Source: an uncultured Campylobacter sp. (GTDB lineage Bacteria; Campylobacterota; Campylobacteria; Campylobacterales; Campylobacteraceae). Taken from it: 37,747 bases of DNA. The notes beneath the pieces are model-generated. The model did no database searches. It was given only the letters and a program-made list of their open reading frames with translations, and had not been told where the DNA came from. Both the position numbers and the translations under genes were made by a program. Of this stretch, positions 1-7,195 are shown piece by piece (within the stretch, counting starts at the first letter, position 1; each line of letters starts with the position of its first letter). The stretch covers positions 1-37,747 of the forward strand of contig NZ_CAJPMA010000004.1 in the NCBI RefSeq assembly GCF_905371695.1, written 5' to 3'.

Positions 1-2
1 AC

Positions 3-602
3 CCTTGTGATTTTATTGAGCTGCCAAAATTCGATAATAAGCGTTACTTTGATTATAGCGTCGCGATCCAAAAGAAATTTATAAAAGCCATTTCTGAAAA
101 CAAAGCCCCAAGCGCGGACATATTCTTTTTTTTGCTTCACGGACGTCGAAAAAATGAAGTATTAAGTTTAAAATTTAGCGATATAAATTTTAAAACTAGG
201 ACTTATACGATCCCGTTTAAAATTAATAAGGCTAAGCGCGATATGGTCTATAAAATGAGCGACGAGCTTTATAATAGGCTTTTTCGTAGATATATTGCTG
301 CAAAAAATAAAAATATGCTTAACGGTTATGTATTTGTAAATCCGCAAACGGGCGAAAAGTATCAAGACTTACGAAAAAGCTGGAATTCTCTTTTAAAAAG
401 AAATAATCTACCTAAAATCAGGCTGCACGACATCAGGCATCTAATCGGCACATATTCGATCAATTATCTTAAAATTCCCGTCGAGCAAGTATCTTTTACG
501 CTTGGCCATACAAATATCACGACTACGCAAAAATACATTACCGCGAACGTCAAAAAATCCAAAGAAACTATTGAAAATTTGTTGCATTCCGTTTCAGAAT
601 AA
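3..602 (+). CDS. Tyrosine recombinase / phage-type integrase, C-terminal part (5' end outside window)
   Basis: The frame is open from the window edge, so the N-terminal and DNA-binding parts lie to the left. About 199 residues are visible. They hold the catalytic elements of the tyrosine recombinase family in order: the first Arg in HGRRKNEVLSL, a probable beta-hairpin Lys region (FKINKAKRD), the HxxR box LHDIRH, then LGHTNITTTQKYI with the His and the nucleophilic Tyr. These enzymes cut and rejoin attachment sites of integrated elements through a 3'-phosphotyrosine. The gene ends 47 bases from the 3' end of the tRNA-fMet gene, a common position for the integrase of an element inserted in a tRNA gene. 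A TTG at 132 lies inside the domain and is not the start. XerC/XerD housekeeping recombinases are less likely because of that position. Family call is strong; the element itself is inferred. Confidence 0.85.
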   Translation, partial: PCDFIELPKFDNKRYFDYSVAIQKKFIKAISENKAPSADIFFFLLHGRRKNEVLSLKFSDINFKTRTYTIPFKINKAKRDMVYKMSDELYNRLFRRYIAAKNKNMLNGYVFVNPQTGEKYQDLRKSWNSLLKRNNLPKIRLHDIRHLIGTYSINYLKIPVEQVSFTLGHTNITTTQKYITANVKKSKETIENLLHSVSE

Positions 603-649
603 ATTAAGTAAGATTTTTAGAGCTTTCAAACACCGATAAATAGGGCGTT

Positions 650-724
<75 letters not shown>

Positions 725-743
725 ATAAAAGGGGAAGTTTGAG

Positions 744-818
744 TGGATGGGGTAAGAGGATTCGAACCTCTGAATGATTGGACCAAAACCAATTGCCTTA
801 CCGCTTGGCGATACCCCA
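744..818 (-). tRNA. tRNA-Gln (anticodon TTG)
   Basis: The 75-nt cloverleaf has acceptor TGGGGTA/TACCCCA, anticodon stem ATTGG/CCAAT with loop TTTTGGT (anticodon TTG), T-arm AGAGG/CCTCT with loop TTCGAAT, and an encoded CCA. It is the first gene of a two-tRNA unit that continues into tRNA-fMet. Confidence 0.96.
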
Positions 819-838
819 ACGTTTCAAAAAGAGACGTG

Positions 839-867
839 ATTATAACCATTTTTGTATGTTTTGTCAA
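839..867 (-). promoter_or_regulatory. Consensus sigma-70 promoter of the tRNA-Gln/tRNA-fMet unit
   Basis: On the minus strand TTGACA (862-867) is followed after exactly 17 bases by TATAAT (839-844). Both hexamers are perfect. Transcription would begin near 832, about 14 bases before the mature 5' end of tRNA-Gln. Campylobacter promoters usually lack a clear -35 box, so a full consensus points to a strong stable-RNA promoter. Confidence 0.9.
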
Positions 868-878
868 GGAAATTTTTA

Positions 879-906
879 AAATTTAGCCGAAATTTTGGCT
901 AAATTT
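879..906 (-). terminator. Hairpin at the end of ftsK
   Basis: A perfect 10-bp inverted repeat AAATTTAGCC / GGCTAAATTT with an 8-base loop overlaps the ftsK stop codon. On the minus strand it is followed by a short AT stretch, not a clean T-run, so termination is likely but may be leaky. It separates ftsK from the tRNA promoter. Confidence 0.5.
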
Positions 907-3091
907 ATAAAATTTCTCTCTGTCCTTTTGCGTTAAGCGAACTTAAAACGCCCATTTTTTCCATTTGCTCCAAAATATTCGCCGAGCGGTTATAACCTAC
1001 GTTCAAGCGACGCTGCAAGTAGCTAATAGACGTCTTTTTTTCGCTTAGCACGATCTCTTTGGCCTCTTCGTAGAGCTCGTCTAGCTCGCCCGCGATCGCG
1101 GTACCGCCGCCTGCGCCGCCGCTAGCGCCCTCCTCGGCTAGAAATCTCTCGTCGTAGACCACCTCTTGCTGCGCTTTTAGGAAATTTACGATCGTGTCGA
1201 TCTCTTTTTCGCTAGCAAAGGGCGCGTGCAGTCTGATGACGCCGGGACTTCCCGGAGGCGTAAATAGCATATCGCCGCGTCCTAGCAGGCTCTCCGCACC
1301 CATTTGATCTAGGATTACCTTGCTGTCGATGCGCTGACCGACGCGGTAACTGATACGGCTAGGTAAATTTGCCTTGATTAGCCCCGTCACGACATCCACG
1401 CTAGGGCGCTGGGTGGCTACGATGAGATGTATGCCGCTAGCCCTAGCCATCTGCGCCAGGCGCCCGATGTATAGCTCCACGTCCTTGCCGCTAGTCATCA
1501 TGAGATCTGCTAGCTCGTCGATGATCACGACGATGTAGGGAAACTGCTCGCCGCCTTCTTCTTTCATCTTTTCGTTGTAGCTTTCGATGTTTTTCGTGCG
1601 CGTGTGGCTCATGATTTTATAGCGGCGCTCCATCTCGGCGACCATATTTGATAGCGCGGTGATGGCCTGCTTAGCCTGCGTGATAACCGGAGTTAGCAGG
1701 TGCGGGATGTCGTTATAGATGCTAAACTCAAGCATCTTTGGATCTATCATCATCAGACGCAGCGTCTGCGGACTGTTGCGATATAGCAAGCTTAGCAGCA
1801 TTGCGTTTATGCCTACGCTCTTACCCGAGCCCGTCGTTCCCGCGATTAGCAGGTGAGGCAGCTTTTTTAGATCGGTGATAAATGGCGCGCCGACGATATC
1901 CTTGCCTAGCGCGATAGTTAGCGGACTACTCGAGTTTTTGAAAACTTCGCTATCTAAAATTTCTTTTAGGTAGATGGTTTCGATATTTTGGTTCGGCACC
2001 TCGATGCCTACGACGTCTTTGCCGGGTATGGGCGCTTGGATGCGGATAGTCTGCGCGCGCAGAGCCATCGCGAGGTCGTCTTGCAGGGTTAAAATTTTAC
2101 TTACCTTGATATGCGGCGCAGGGCGAAACTCAAACGTCGTGACGATCGGCCCCGTGTACGTTCGCACGACGTCGCCGTCTATTTTAAATTTACGCAGTTT
2201 ATCGAGCAGATCGGAGATCTTTTGATCGATTTCGGCTTCGTTTACGCTGTTTGAGCGCCTCGGCGGGTCGGCTAAAAATTTAAGCGGCGGCAACGCAAAA
2301 TCCTTAGGCTTTTCGACCTTACCTTTTTCGATTTGTTCGAGTAGTTTTTTGTTTTCGGCGACTTCGCTTAGGATCTCGACGCCGTTTATATTTTTTCTTA
2401 CGTACGTAGGCTCGTCAAGCTTTTCTAACTCGCTTAGATCGATATTTAAATTTTCGCCCTTATCTTCGCTTAAATTTTCATCTCTCGCACCGACTTCCAC
2501 ATTTTCGGCGTTTTGCGAAATTTCGGCTTGCGGCGCCTTTTTTACCTGCTTTTTGCGCTCCTCGTTAGGCGTTAAATTTTGCCTAGCTTGCGGCGCGGTC
2601 TCTTGCTTTTGCTCGTTTTCTTCTCTCAGACGCGTCTCGTTATCTACGAAAGCATGCCTTAAAACCGCTATAAAATCTTCTCCGAAAATCAGTCCCAAAG
2701 AGATGATAAAAAGCATTAAAATACAGACGCAAGTGCCGATCGCGCCTATTACGTCTTTGAGCGCAGCGTTGATATATCCGCCGACCGCGCCGCCGCTTTG
2801 AGCCGAGACGGAAATTGATTGCAACATTAAAAAAGCCAGCAAAAACAAAAAAATCCCCATTAAAAACTGCGAAAATTCTAAATCAAACCCTTTAAAATTT
2901 TTATAAATTACGTAAGCTAAGGCGATTAGCAAAAACGGGTAGACGTAGGCGAAAAGCCCGAAAAGGCGAAAATTTCCCTCGCCTATAAATTTACCGACCG
3001 AACCTACGAAATCGGCGGTCGGAGCAATCGTAGCGATACCGAAAAATATTAAAACGCAAGTAACGACTGTTAAGATTGATTGGCGTAAAAT
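905..3091 (-). CDS. ftsK: DNA translocase FtsK, probable ATT start
   Basis: FtsK is a septum-anchored ATPase that pumps DNA during chromosome segregation and XerCD/XerH dimer resolution. The protein has an N-terminal part with about four membrane segments, an acidic/Lys-rich linker, and an FtsK/SpoIIIE motor with Walker A GTTGSGKS (about residue 418) and Walker B VVIIDELADL (about 523). The C-terminal winged-helix gamma domain carries YLQRRLNVGYNRSANILEQM. The first TTG (2932) would cut the first membrane helix. The frame stays open and membrane-like up to a TAG at 3131-3133, yet holds no ATG, GTG or TTG there. ATT at 3091 lies 6 bases after AAAGGA and gives 728 residues, starting LRQSILTVVTCVLIFFGIA after the initiator. 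An ATC at 3094 is the alternative. The product call is certain; the start is inferred. It lies downstream of flgL, as I recall for C. jejuni. Confidence 0.93.
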   Translation of the reverse strand: MLRQSILTVVTCVLIFFGIATIAPTADFVGSVGKFIGEGNFRLFGLFAYVYPFLLIALAYVIYKNFKGFDLEFSQFLMGIFLFLLAFLMLQSISVSAQSGGAVGGYINAALKDVIGAIGTCVCILMLFIISLGLIFGEDFIAVLRHAFVDNETRLREENEQKQETAPQARQNLTPNEERKKQVKKAPQAEISQNAENVEVGARDENLSEDKGENLNIDLSELEKLDEPTYVRKNINGVEILSEVAENKKLLEQIEKGKVEKPKDFALPPLKFLADPPRRSNSVNEAEIDQKISDLLDKLRKFKIDGDVVRTYTGPIVTTFEFRPAPHIKVSKILTLQDDLAMALRAQTIRIQAPIPGKDVVGIEVPNQNIETIYLKEILDSEVFKNSSSPLTIALGKDIVGAPFITDLKKLPHLLIAGTTGSGKSVGINAMLLSLLYRNSPQTLRLMMIDPKMLEFSIYNDIPHLLTPVITQAKQAITALSNMVAEMERRYKIMSHTRTKNIESYNEKMKEEGGEQFPYIVVIIDELADLMMTSGKDVELYIGRLAQMARASGIHLIVATQRPSVDVVTGLIKANLPSRISYRVGQRIDSKVILDQMGAESLLGRGDMLFTPPGSPGVIRLHAPFASEKEIDTIVNFLKAQQEVVYDERFLAEEGASGGAGGGTAIAGELDELYEEAKEIVLSEKKTSISYLQRRLNVGYNRSANILEQMEKMGVLSSLNAKGQREIL

Positions 3092-3097
3092 GATAAA

Positions 3098-3103
3098 TCC
3101 TTT
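3098..3103 (-). promoter_or_regulatory. Ribosome binding site that decides the ftsK start
   Basis: AAAGGA on the minus strand lies 6 bases upstream of the ATT at 3091 and 3 bases upstream of an ATC at 3094. It is the only good Shine-Dalgarno match near the start of the open frame and supports initiation at a non-standard codon. Confidence 0.6.
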
Positions 3104-3150
3104 GAAATTTAAAAGCCAGATTATAGCACGCTAACTTTAAAATTTCAAAG

Positions 3151-3170
3151 AAGCGCCCGAGCGAGCGCTT
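3151..3170 (-). terminator. Possible hairpin after flgL
   Basis: AAGCGC / GCGCTT forms a 6-bp stem with an 8-base loop just after the flgL stop. No T-run follows on the minus strand, so it may be an mRNA 3' structure instead of a terminator. ftsK could be read through from flgL. Confidence 0.3.
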
Positions 3171-3172
3171 AA

Positions 3173-5428
3173 TTACATATAATTTAAAAGGCTTAGCTGG
3201 TTGATTTTAGAAGTCGCCGAAAGCATCGCCTGATAAGAGAGCGTCTTTTGCGTAAAATTTAGATACGCTTCGGCGTAATCGGCGTCTATAACTTCGTTTT
3301 TAACCGTCTGAACGTTTACTTTCATCGTAGTCGCGCGCTCGTTAGTCGTAGTTATTAGCTTCGTCATCGAGCCGATTTTAGTCGTACTTTTATTTACGTG
3401 ATCCATCAGGTGGTCGATGCGCTCGATCGCGCCTTGCATGCCGGTATTTCTAGGATCGCCGTGCTCCGAACTAGCACGGTAATAGCCGTGTCTGACCGCA
3501 TCTATCATTTTATTTAGATCGTCGAATATATTAACCCCCGGCTCGTCGATCGTAATAGCGTTATTTGCAGAAAATTTAAATGCCGATCCGCCACCTTGGC
3601 TAGTGGCGGGCGTAGTACCCGTGCTGTCGCCGTAAAACGTCTGCACGTTTGCAGTTTCTTCATACATCGATAATTCCACTTTCGTCTTTGCAGTGGTTTT
3701 ATCCGTAAGCGAAATTTTACCCTTGTCCGTCATCTCGACTTCGACCGCGCCTTTACTAAGTCCTATCGCCGTTTGATACTGCGCGTAGGTCGTGCCGGCC
3801 GGTAAATTTTCGCTGGCTACCATACCGATGATGTCGTTAATTTGTCTATACGTCACGTCTTTGGTTTGCGTTTTTAACTGGCCTGTCGGGTTTAGCGGCG
3901 AGTTATATTCGCTAGCGTGCCACACGTCGAACGGCCCCGACGTAACGCCGGTAGCAACGTCCGTTACGCTAAATTTCGCCGTTTGCGCCGTAGGAACGGC
4001 TGGCGGATTAGCCTCGTGTCCTAGATCGATGCTGACTTTAAATTTTCTACCGTTAATAGAAGTAATATCCATACCGATTTTTTTGTCGTCGATATTGTAT
4101 CTATCGGTCGGATTGCCGTAGCTATCGTTATATCTTACCTTCGTTCCCGCCGCCTCGCTTATCGTAGTAGACGCCGTCGCGTACGCTCCGCTAGCGCGCG
4201 CGATTTGCGTGATATTTCCCGTCACTTGATTGTCTTTTTTGTCAAATCTCACTCTATCGTAGTCGAAAGAATTAGTCGCGCTACCGTTATTATCGTAAAA
4301 TTTACTCTTCGTAAAATCGGTAATATGAACGTTGCCCGCGTTTGCCTGCGTTTCTAGCGCCGCCATAGAGTTTTGGCTAGCTGGCGACGTGCCTGCCGCA
4401 TCTGCGGCAATAGCTCCCGCAAGCCCCGCTTTATTAGGCGAAATTTGCGTTGCGGCTACCATTTGAAAATCTAGCGTCTGATTACCCTTCGTAAGGTCTT
4501 TTACGTTAATTTGCCCGTCGTTATTGATAGAAACTTCGACTACTTTTGAAGTCGCGGTATTTCCGAATTCCATTCCGATTTTATCTAGCAGTCCTTGTAT
4601 GCTAGACTCCGCCGTCATCGAAAATTTGCTATTAAAGCTCGTTCCGTCCGTTTTCGTGCCTTGCAGATAAAAATAGGTATTGGGAAAATTTACGTTTGAG
4701 TCGCGAAAATCGTAATCGCGGTTGATGCTAGGATTTGCGCTCGCGCTATCGCTAGCGTATTTCATTCCTATCATATCTTTGATCTTACTATCTTCGTTTA
4801 AGTATTTAGGCGCTTCGTCTAATCCCGCTCTTCTATTATCTACTAGGCTTACGTTCGTGGTTAATTTCTTGTTATAGTCGTTATCCGAGCCTAGAAACAA
4901 GTCGCGACCGGGGATATTATAAGGCAATTCGACCTGTGCTCCGCCGTGCGTTTTCATCTGATCGTTGTTGCCCTGATATTTGCCGCTACCGTTAATCGGC
5001 TTGGTATCCACCGCGCTACCGGAAAATAAAAACTGCCCGTTTATCGAAGTGTTCGCGATATTCATCAAGTGATTGCGGATACCTTCTAGATCGTTTGCTA
5101 GCGCTTGCAACGAGGTCTCGCTATGCACGTCACTAGCGGCTTGGATGAGCTTGGTTTTAAAATTTTCAAGCTGCTTTTCAAAAGACTGCAACGCTTTGTC
5201 GGTATTTTTTGAAAAATTTACAGACTTTGAAGTGGCTTCTAAAACCTGATCTAGCGTTGTAATCTCGTAATCAAGCCTCATTGCGTCGTTATACGTCGTC
5301 GCGTCCTCGTAAGACTGCTGGATTTTAAGCCCGCTTGAAATTTGTTGATGATGTTTGTTTATGCCCGCCATGCCTTTTTGGTAATCGTAAAGCGTCTGAC
5401 TGTGTTTTAGCTGATTGGTCATTCTCAT
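3173..5428 (-). CDS. flgL: Flagellar hook-filament junction protein FlgL (HAP3)
   Basis: FlgL is exported by the flagellar type III system and joins hook to filament. The N-terminal 140 or so residues (MRMTNQLKHSQTLYDYQKGM, ISSGLKIQQSYED, INGQFLFSGS) and the C-terminal helix (YLNFTQKTLSYQAMLSATSK, LSLLNYM) are the conserved D0/D1 helical parts of the flagellin/HAP3 fold. Between them lies a variable, Thr/Ser/Asn-rich region of about 500 residues with no family I recognise, likely surface exposed. At 751 residues it is more than twice the enteric protein, as usual in Campylobacter. The ATG at 5428 is followed by a second ATG two codons on. A sigma-54 type promoter lies upstream. Confidence 0.93.
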   Translation of the reverse strand: MRMTNQLKHSQTLYDYQKGMAGINKHHQQISSGLKIQQSYEDATTYNDAMRLDYEITTLDQVLEATSKSVNFSKNTDKALQSFEKQLENFKTKLIQAASDVHSETSLQALANDLEGIRNHLMNIANTSINGQFLFSGSAVDTKPINGSGKYQGNNDQMKTHGGAQVELPYNIPGRDLFLGSDNDYNKKLTTNVSLVDNRRAGLDEAPKYLNEDSKIKDMIGMKYASDSASANPSINRDYDFRDSNVNFPNTYFYLQGTKTDGTSFNSKFSMTAESSIQGLLDKIGMEFGNTATSKVVEVSINNDGQINVKDLTKGNQTLDFQMVAATQISPNKAGLAGAIAADAAGTSPASQNSMAALETQANAGNVHITDFTKSKFYDNNGSATNSFDYDRVRFDKKDNQVTGNITQIARASGAYATASTTISEAAGTKVRYNDSYGNPTDRYNIDDKKIGMDITSINGRKFKVSIDLGHEANPPAVPTAQTAKFSVTDVATGVTSGPFDVWHASEYNSPLNPTGQLKTQTKDVTYRQINDIIGMVASENLPAGTTYAQYQTAIGLSKGAVEVEMTDKGKISLTDKTTAKTKVELSMYEETANVQTFYGDSTGTTPATSQGGGSAFKFSANNAITIDEPGVNIFDDLNKMIDAVRHGYYRASSEHGDPRNTGMQGAIERIDHLMDHVNKSTTKIGSMTKLITTTNERATTMKVNVQTVKNEVIDADYAEAYLNFTQKTLSYQAMLSATSKINQLSLLNYM

Positions 5429-5459
5429 TTTAAAATCCTAAAATTTTATTTACGCTAAC

Positions 5460-5477
5460 AAGCAAATTTAATTCCTA
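5460..5477 (-). promoter_or_regulatory. Sigma-54 (RpoN) type promoter of flgL
   Basis: On the minus strand AGGAATTAAATTTGCT has the invariant GG (-24; 5474-5475) and GC (-12; 5462-5463) separated by exactly 10 bases, with TTTGC matching the -12 element. Transcription would start near 5450, about 20 bases before the ATG. Rod, hook and junction genes of Campylobacter are RpoN/FlgR-dependent in general, which fits. Confidence 0.6.
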
Positions 5478-5515
5478 TTTGGCTAGTATCGGACGATATT
5501 TAAATTCCTTTATAT

Positions 5516-5521
5516 TATAAT
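5516..5521 (+). promoter_or_regulatory. -10 box of yaaA
   Basis: A perfect TATAAT lies 20 bases before the yaaA ATG with no clear -35 box, as is usual for Campylobacter. The implied leader is very short, with AAAGGA (5531-5536) close to the transcript 5' end. Confidence 0.55.
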
Positions 5522-5541
5522 GTGCGTTTTAAAGGATAAAA

Positions 5542-6279
5542 ATGAAAATTTTATTTTCCCCCAGCGAGAACAAGAGCAAAATTTCAAACGGCAAGAAGCT
5601 TTGTGTAGAAAAACTGATTTTTCCGCATTTATACGAAAAACGGCTAGGAATTTTAAAAAGCTACGACAATTTTATCGGCTCGGCAAGCGACAAGGAACTT
5701 TGCAAACTATTCGGATTTAAAAATTTAAGCGGCGAAGACGGCCTGCGTAAAAGTATATTTAAAAAAGGCTGCGCAAAGGCGGTATTGCGTTACGACGGAA
5801 CGGCGTACCAAAATTTAGGTTACTTAAATTTAAGCGCGCCCGCGCGAAATTGGATCGAGAAAAACGTGCTTATATTTTCTAATTTATTCGGAATTTTACG
5901 CGCGAGCGACGAGATCCCCGAATATAAATTAAAACAAGGCGAAAAATTTAACGGTCTTGATTTGGCTAAATTTTACAGGCTAAATTTTAGCGCCGCAATC
6001 GATGAAATTTTAAATAATGACGATGTGATCGATCTTAGAGCGGGATTTTACGAAAAATTTTACGAGATTAAAAAGCCCTATACGAGCTTTAAATTTTTAA
6101 AAGACGGCAAGGCGCTAAGCCACTACGCAAAGGCTTATCGCGGCAAAATTTTAAATCTCGCCGCGCAAAATTCGGTCAAAACCGCAGACGAACTAATCGC
6201 GTTAAATTTTGAAAATTTAAGGCTCGTCGATATCAAAAAAATCGGGCTAAAAAACGAGCTGCTCTTTGAAATTTGCTAA
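5542..6279 (+). CDS. yaaA: YaaA family peroxide-stress protein (DUF328)
   Basis: The protein has the YaaA/DUF328 layout. The N-terminal MKILFSPSENKSK corresponds to the family's MxxxxSPAK/SPSK start. The C-terminal half has DVIDLRAGFYEKFY and FLKDGKALSHYAKAYRGKIL, the conserved basic segment of the family, at 245 residues, near the usual length. In E. coli YaaA lowers free intracellular iron during peroxide stress and binds DNA; the role here is taken from the family. The ATG at 5542 has AAAGGA 5 bases upstream. An overlapping frame starting at 5520 is a shadow. The gene stands alone, divergent from flgL. Confidence 0.85.
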   Translation: MKILFSPSENKSKISNGKKLCVEKLIFPHLYEKRLGILKSYDNFIGSASDKELCKLFGFKNLSGEDGLRKSIFKKGCAKAVLRYDGTAYQNLGYLNLSAPARNWIEKNVLIFSNLFGILRASDEIPEYKLKQGEKFNGLDLAKFYRLNFSAAIDEILNNDDVIDLRAGFYEKFYEIKKPYTSFKFLKDGKALSHYAKAYRGKILNLAAQNSVKTADELIALNFENLRLVDIKKIGLKNELLFEIC

Positions 6280-6371
6280 AATTTCGCCTAAAATTCGCGA
6301 TTTTTAGAAAAAATTTGCAAAAAAAGGGCTAAAATTCGCAAAAAGCTATTGTGTTTTTTTGAAAAACGTTG

Positions 6372-6377
6372 TAAAAT
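6372..6377 (+). promoter_or_regulatory. -10 box of the HU gene
   Basis: TAAAAT follows an AT-rich T-run region without a -35 box and lies 35 bases before the HU ATG, with AAGGA at 6401-6405. Upstream, the sequence CTAAAATTCGC occurs twice as a direct repeat (6288-6298, 6329-6339); its role is unknown. Confidence 0.5.
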
Positions 6378-6411
6378 GCGCGATCGTAACACTTCAACAA
6401 AAGGATAGCTC

Positions 6412-6708
6412 ATGAAAAAAGCTGAATTCATTCAAGCTGTTGCCGAAAAGGCCGGTCTTTCTAAAAAAGACACTACTAGCGCAGTTGACGCTACGCTAGA
6501 AACAATCTCTGCGCTACTTACAAAAGGCGATTCTATTAGTTTTATCGGCTTCGGTACTTTTAGTACGGCTGATAGAGCAGCTAGAAAAGCTCGCGTTCCC
6601 GGAACTAAAAAAGTAATCGACGTTCCTGCTAGCAAAGCCGTAAAATTTAAAGTAGGTAAAAAACTTAAAGAAGACGTAGCTAACGCTAAAAAAGCTAAGA
6701 AAAAATAA
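6412..6708 (+). CDS. hup: DNA-binding protein HU
   Basis: This nucleoid protein bends and compacts DNA as a dimer. The 98 residues follow the HU/IHF fold closely: helices MKKAEFIQAVAEKAGLSKKD and DATLETISALLTKGDSI, then the FIGFGTFSTADRAARKAR strand, the DNA-binding arm with the conserved Pro (ARVPGTKKVIDVPASKAVKFKVG), and a Lys-rich tail ending NAKKAKKK. IHF subunits are less likely because Campylobacter carries a single HU-type gene, to my knowledge. It is monocistronic between its own -10 box and a strong terminator. Confidence 0.95.
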   Translation: MKKAEFIQAVAEKAGLSKKDTTSAVDATLETISALLTKGDSISFIGFGTFSTADRAARKARVPGTKKVIDVPASKAVKFKVGKKLKEDVANAKKAKKK

Positions 6709-6723
6709 TTTAGCTTGGTTTTA

Positions 6724-6750
6724 GGCTCGCTAAACGGCGAGCCTTTTTTA
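6724..6750 (+). terminator. Rho-independent terminator of the HU gene
   Basis: GGCTCGC / GCGAGCC forms a 7-bp GC-rich stem with a 6-base loop, followed at once by TTTTTTA and more T residues. It is the clearest intrinsic terminator in the window. Confidence 0.92.
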
Positions 6751-6772
6751 TTTTTAATCGTTTTTACATTAT

Positions 6773-6859
6773 GCCTGAGTGGTGAAACTGGTAGACGCGC
6801 CAGACTCAAAATCTGGTAAGGGCAACCTTGTGTCGGTTCGAGTCCGACCTCAGGCACCA
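6773..6859 (+). tRNA. tRNA-Leu (anticodon CAA)
   Basis: An 87-nt class II tRNA with acceptor GCCTGAG/CTCAGGC, anticodon stem CCAGA/TCTGG and loop CTCAAAA (anticodon CAA, reads UUG), a long variable arm, T-arm GTCGG/CCGAC and an encoded CCA. It begins 23 bases after the HU terminator T-run, so its promoter must overlap that terminator or it depends on read-through. Confidence 0.95.
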
Positions 6860-7195
6860 TTGCTTTTTTAAAGCCCATAAAATCCACTAAAATACGCACT
6901 TTATAAAAATATTTAAGTTCGAAAAAACCGCGAAATAGTAATAGAAATAGGTTAAAACTTCCTTCTTTTACTTCCTTTCCTATTTTAAATTTCATAGTAA
7001 CGCAAATTTTACCGATACGATGCCGAAAAATTACTGGCCGATTTTAAAGTCTCTAAAATTCTCGAATTTTACGGCAAAATCACAAAATAGCGTATTTTAC
7101 GCCTATCATCAAATACTAAATTTCACAAACAATTAACCTGCATTTAATCTTTACGCTACTATAATTTGCGCTTAAAAATTTTAAGAGTTAGTATT
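6860..7195. other. Intergenic region of 336 bases, no gene seen
   Basis: After a T-run behind the tRNA (6864-6869) the stretch is AT-rich with stops in all frames. A long minus-strand frame from the HU gene across the tRNA is an artefact. The only signal I trust is a TATAAT at 7160-7165. No hairpin or RNA family was recognised. Confidence 0.5.
7160..7165 (+). promoter_or_regulatory. -10 box of the AEC carrier gene
   Basis: A perfect TATAAT lies 30 bases before the ATG at 7196 without a -35 match. Its position rules out the upstream TTG at 7166 as the translation start. Confidence 0.6.

Noticed and set aside
6432..6995. 187-codon open frame on the minus strand across the HU gene and tRNA-Leu
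   Set aside because: It is antisense to two certain genes. Its middle (GLEPTQGCPYQILSLARLPV) is the well-known false protein read from the complement of tRNA-Leu.
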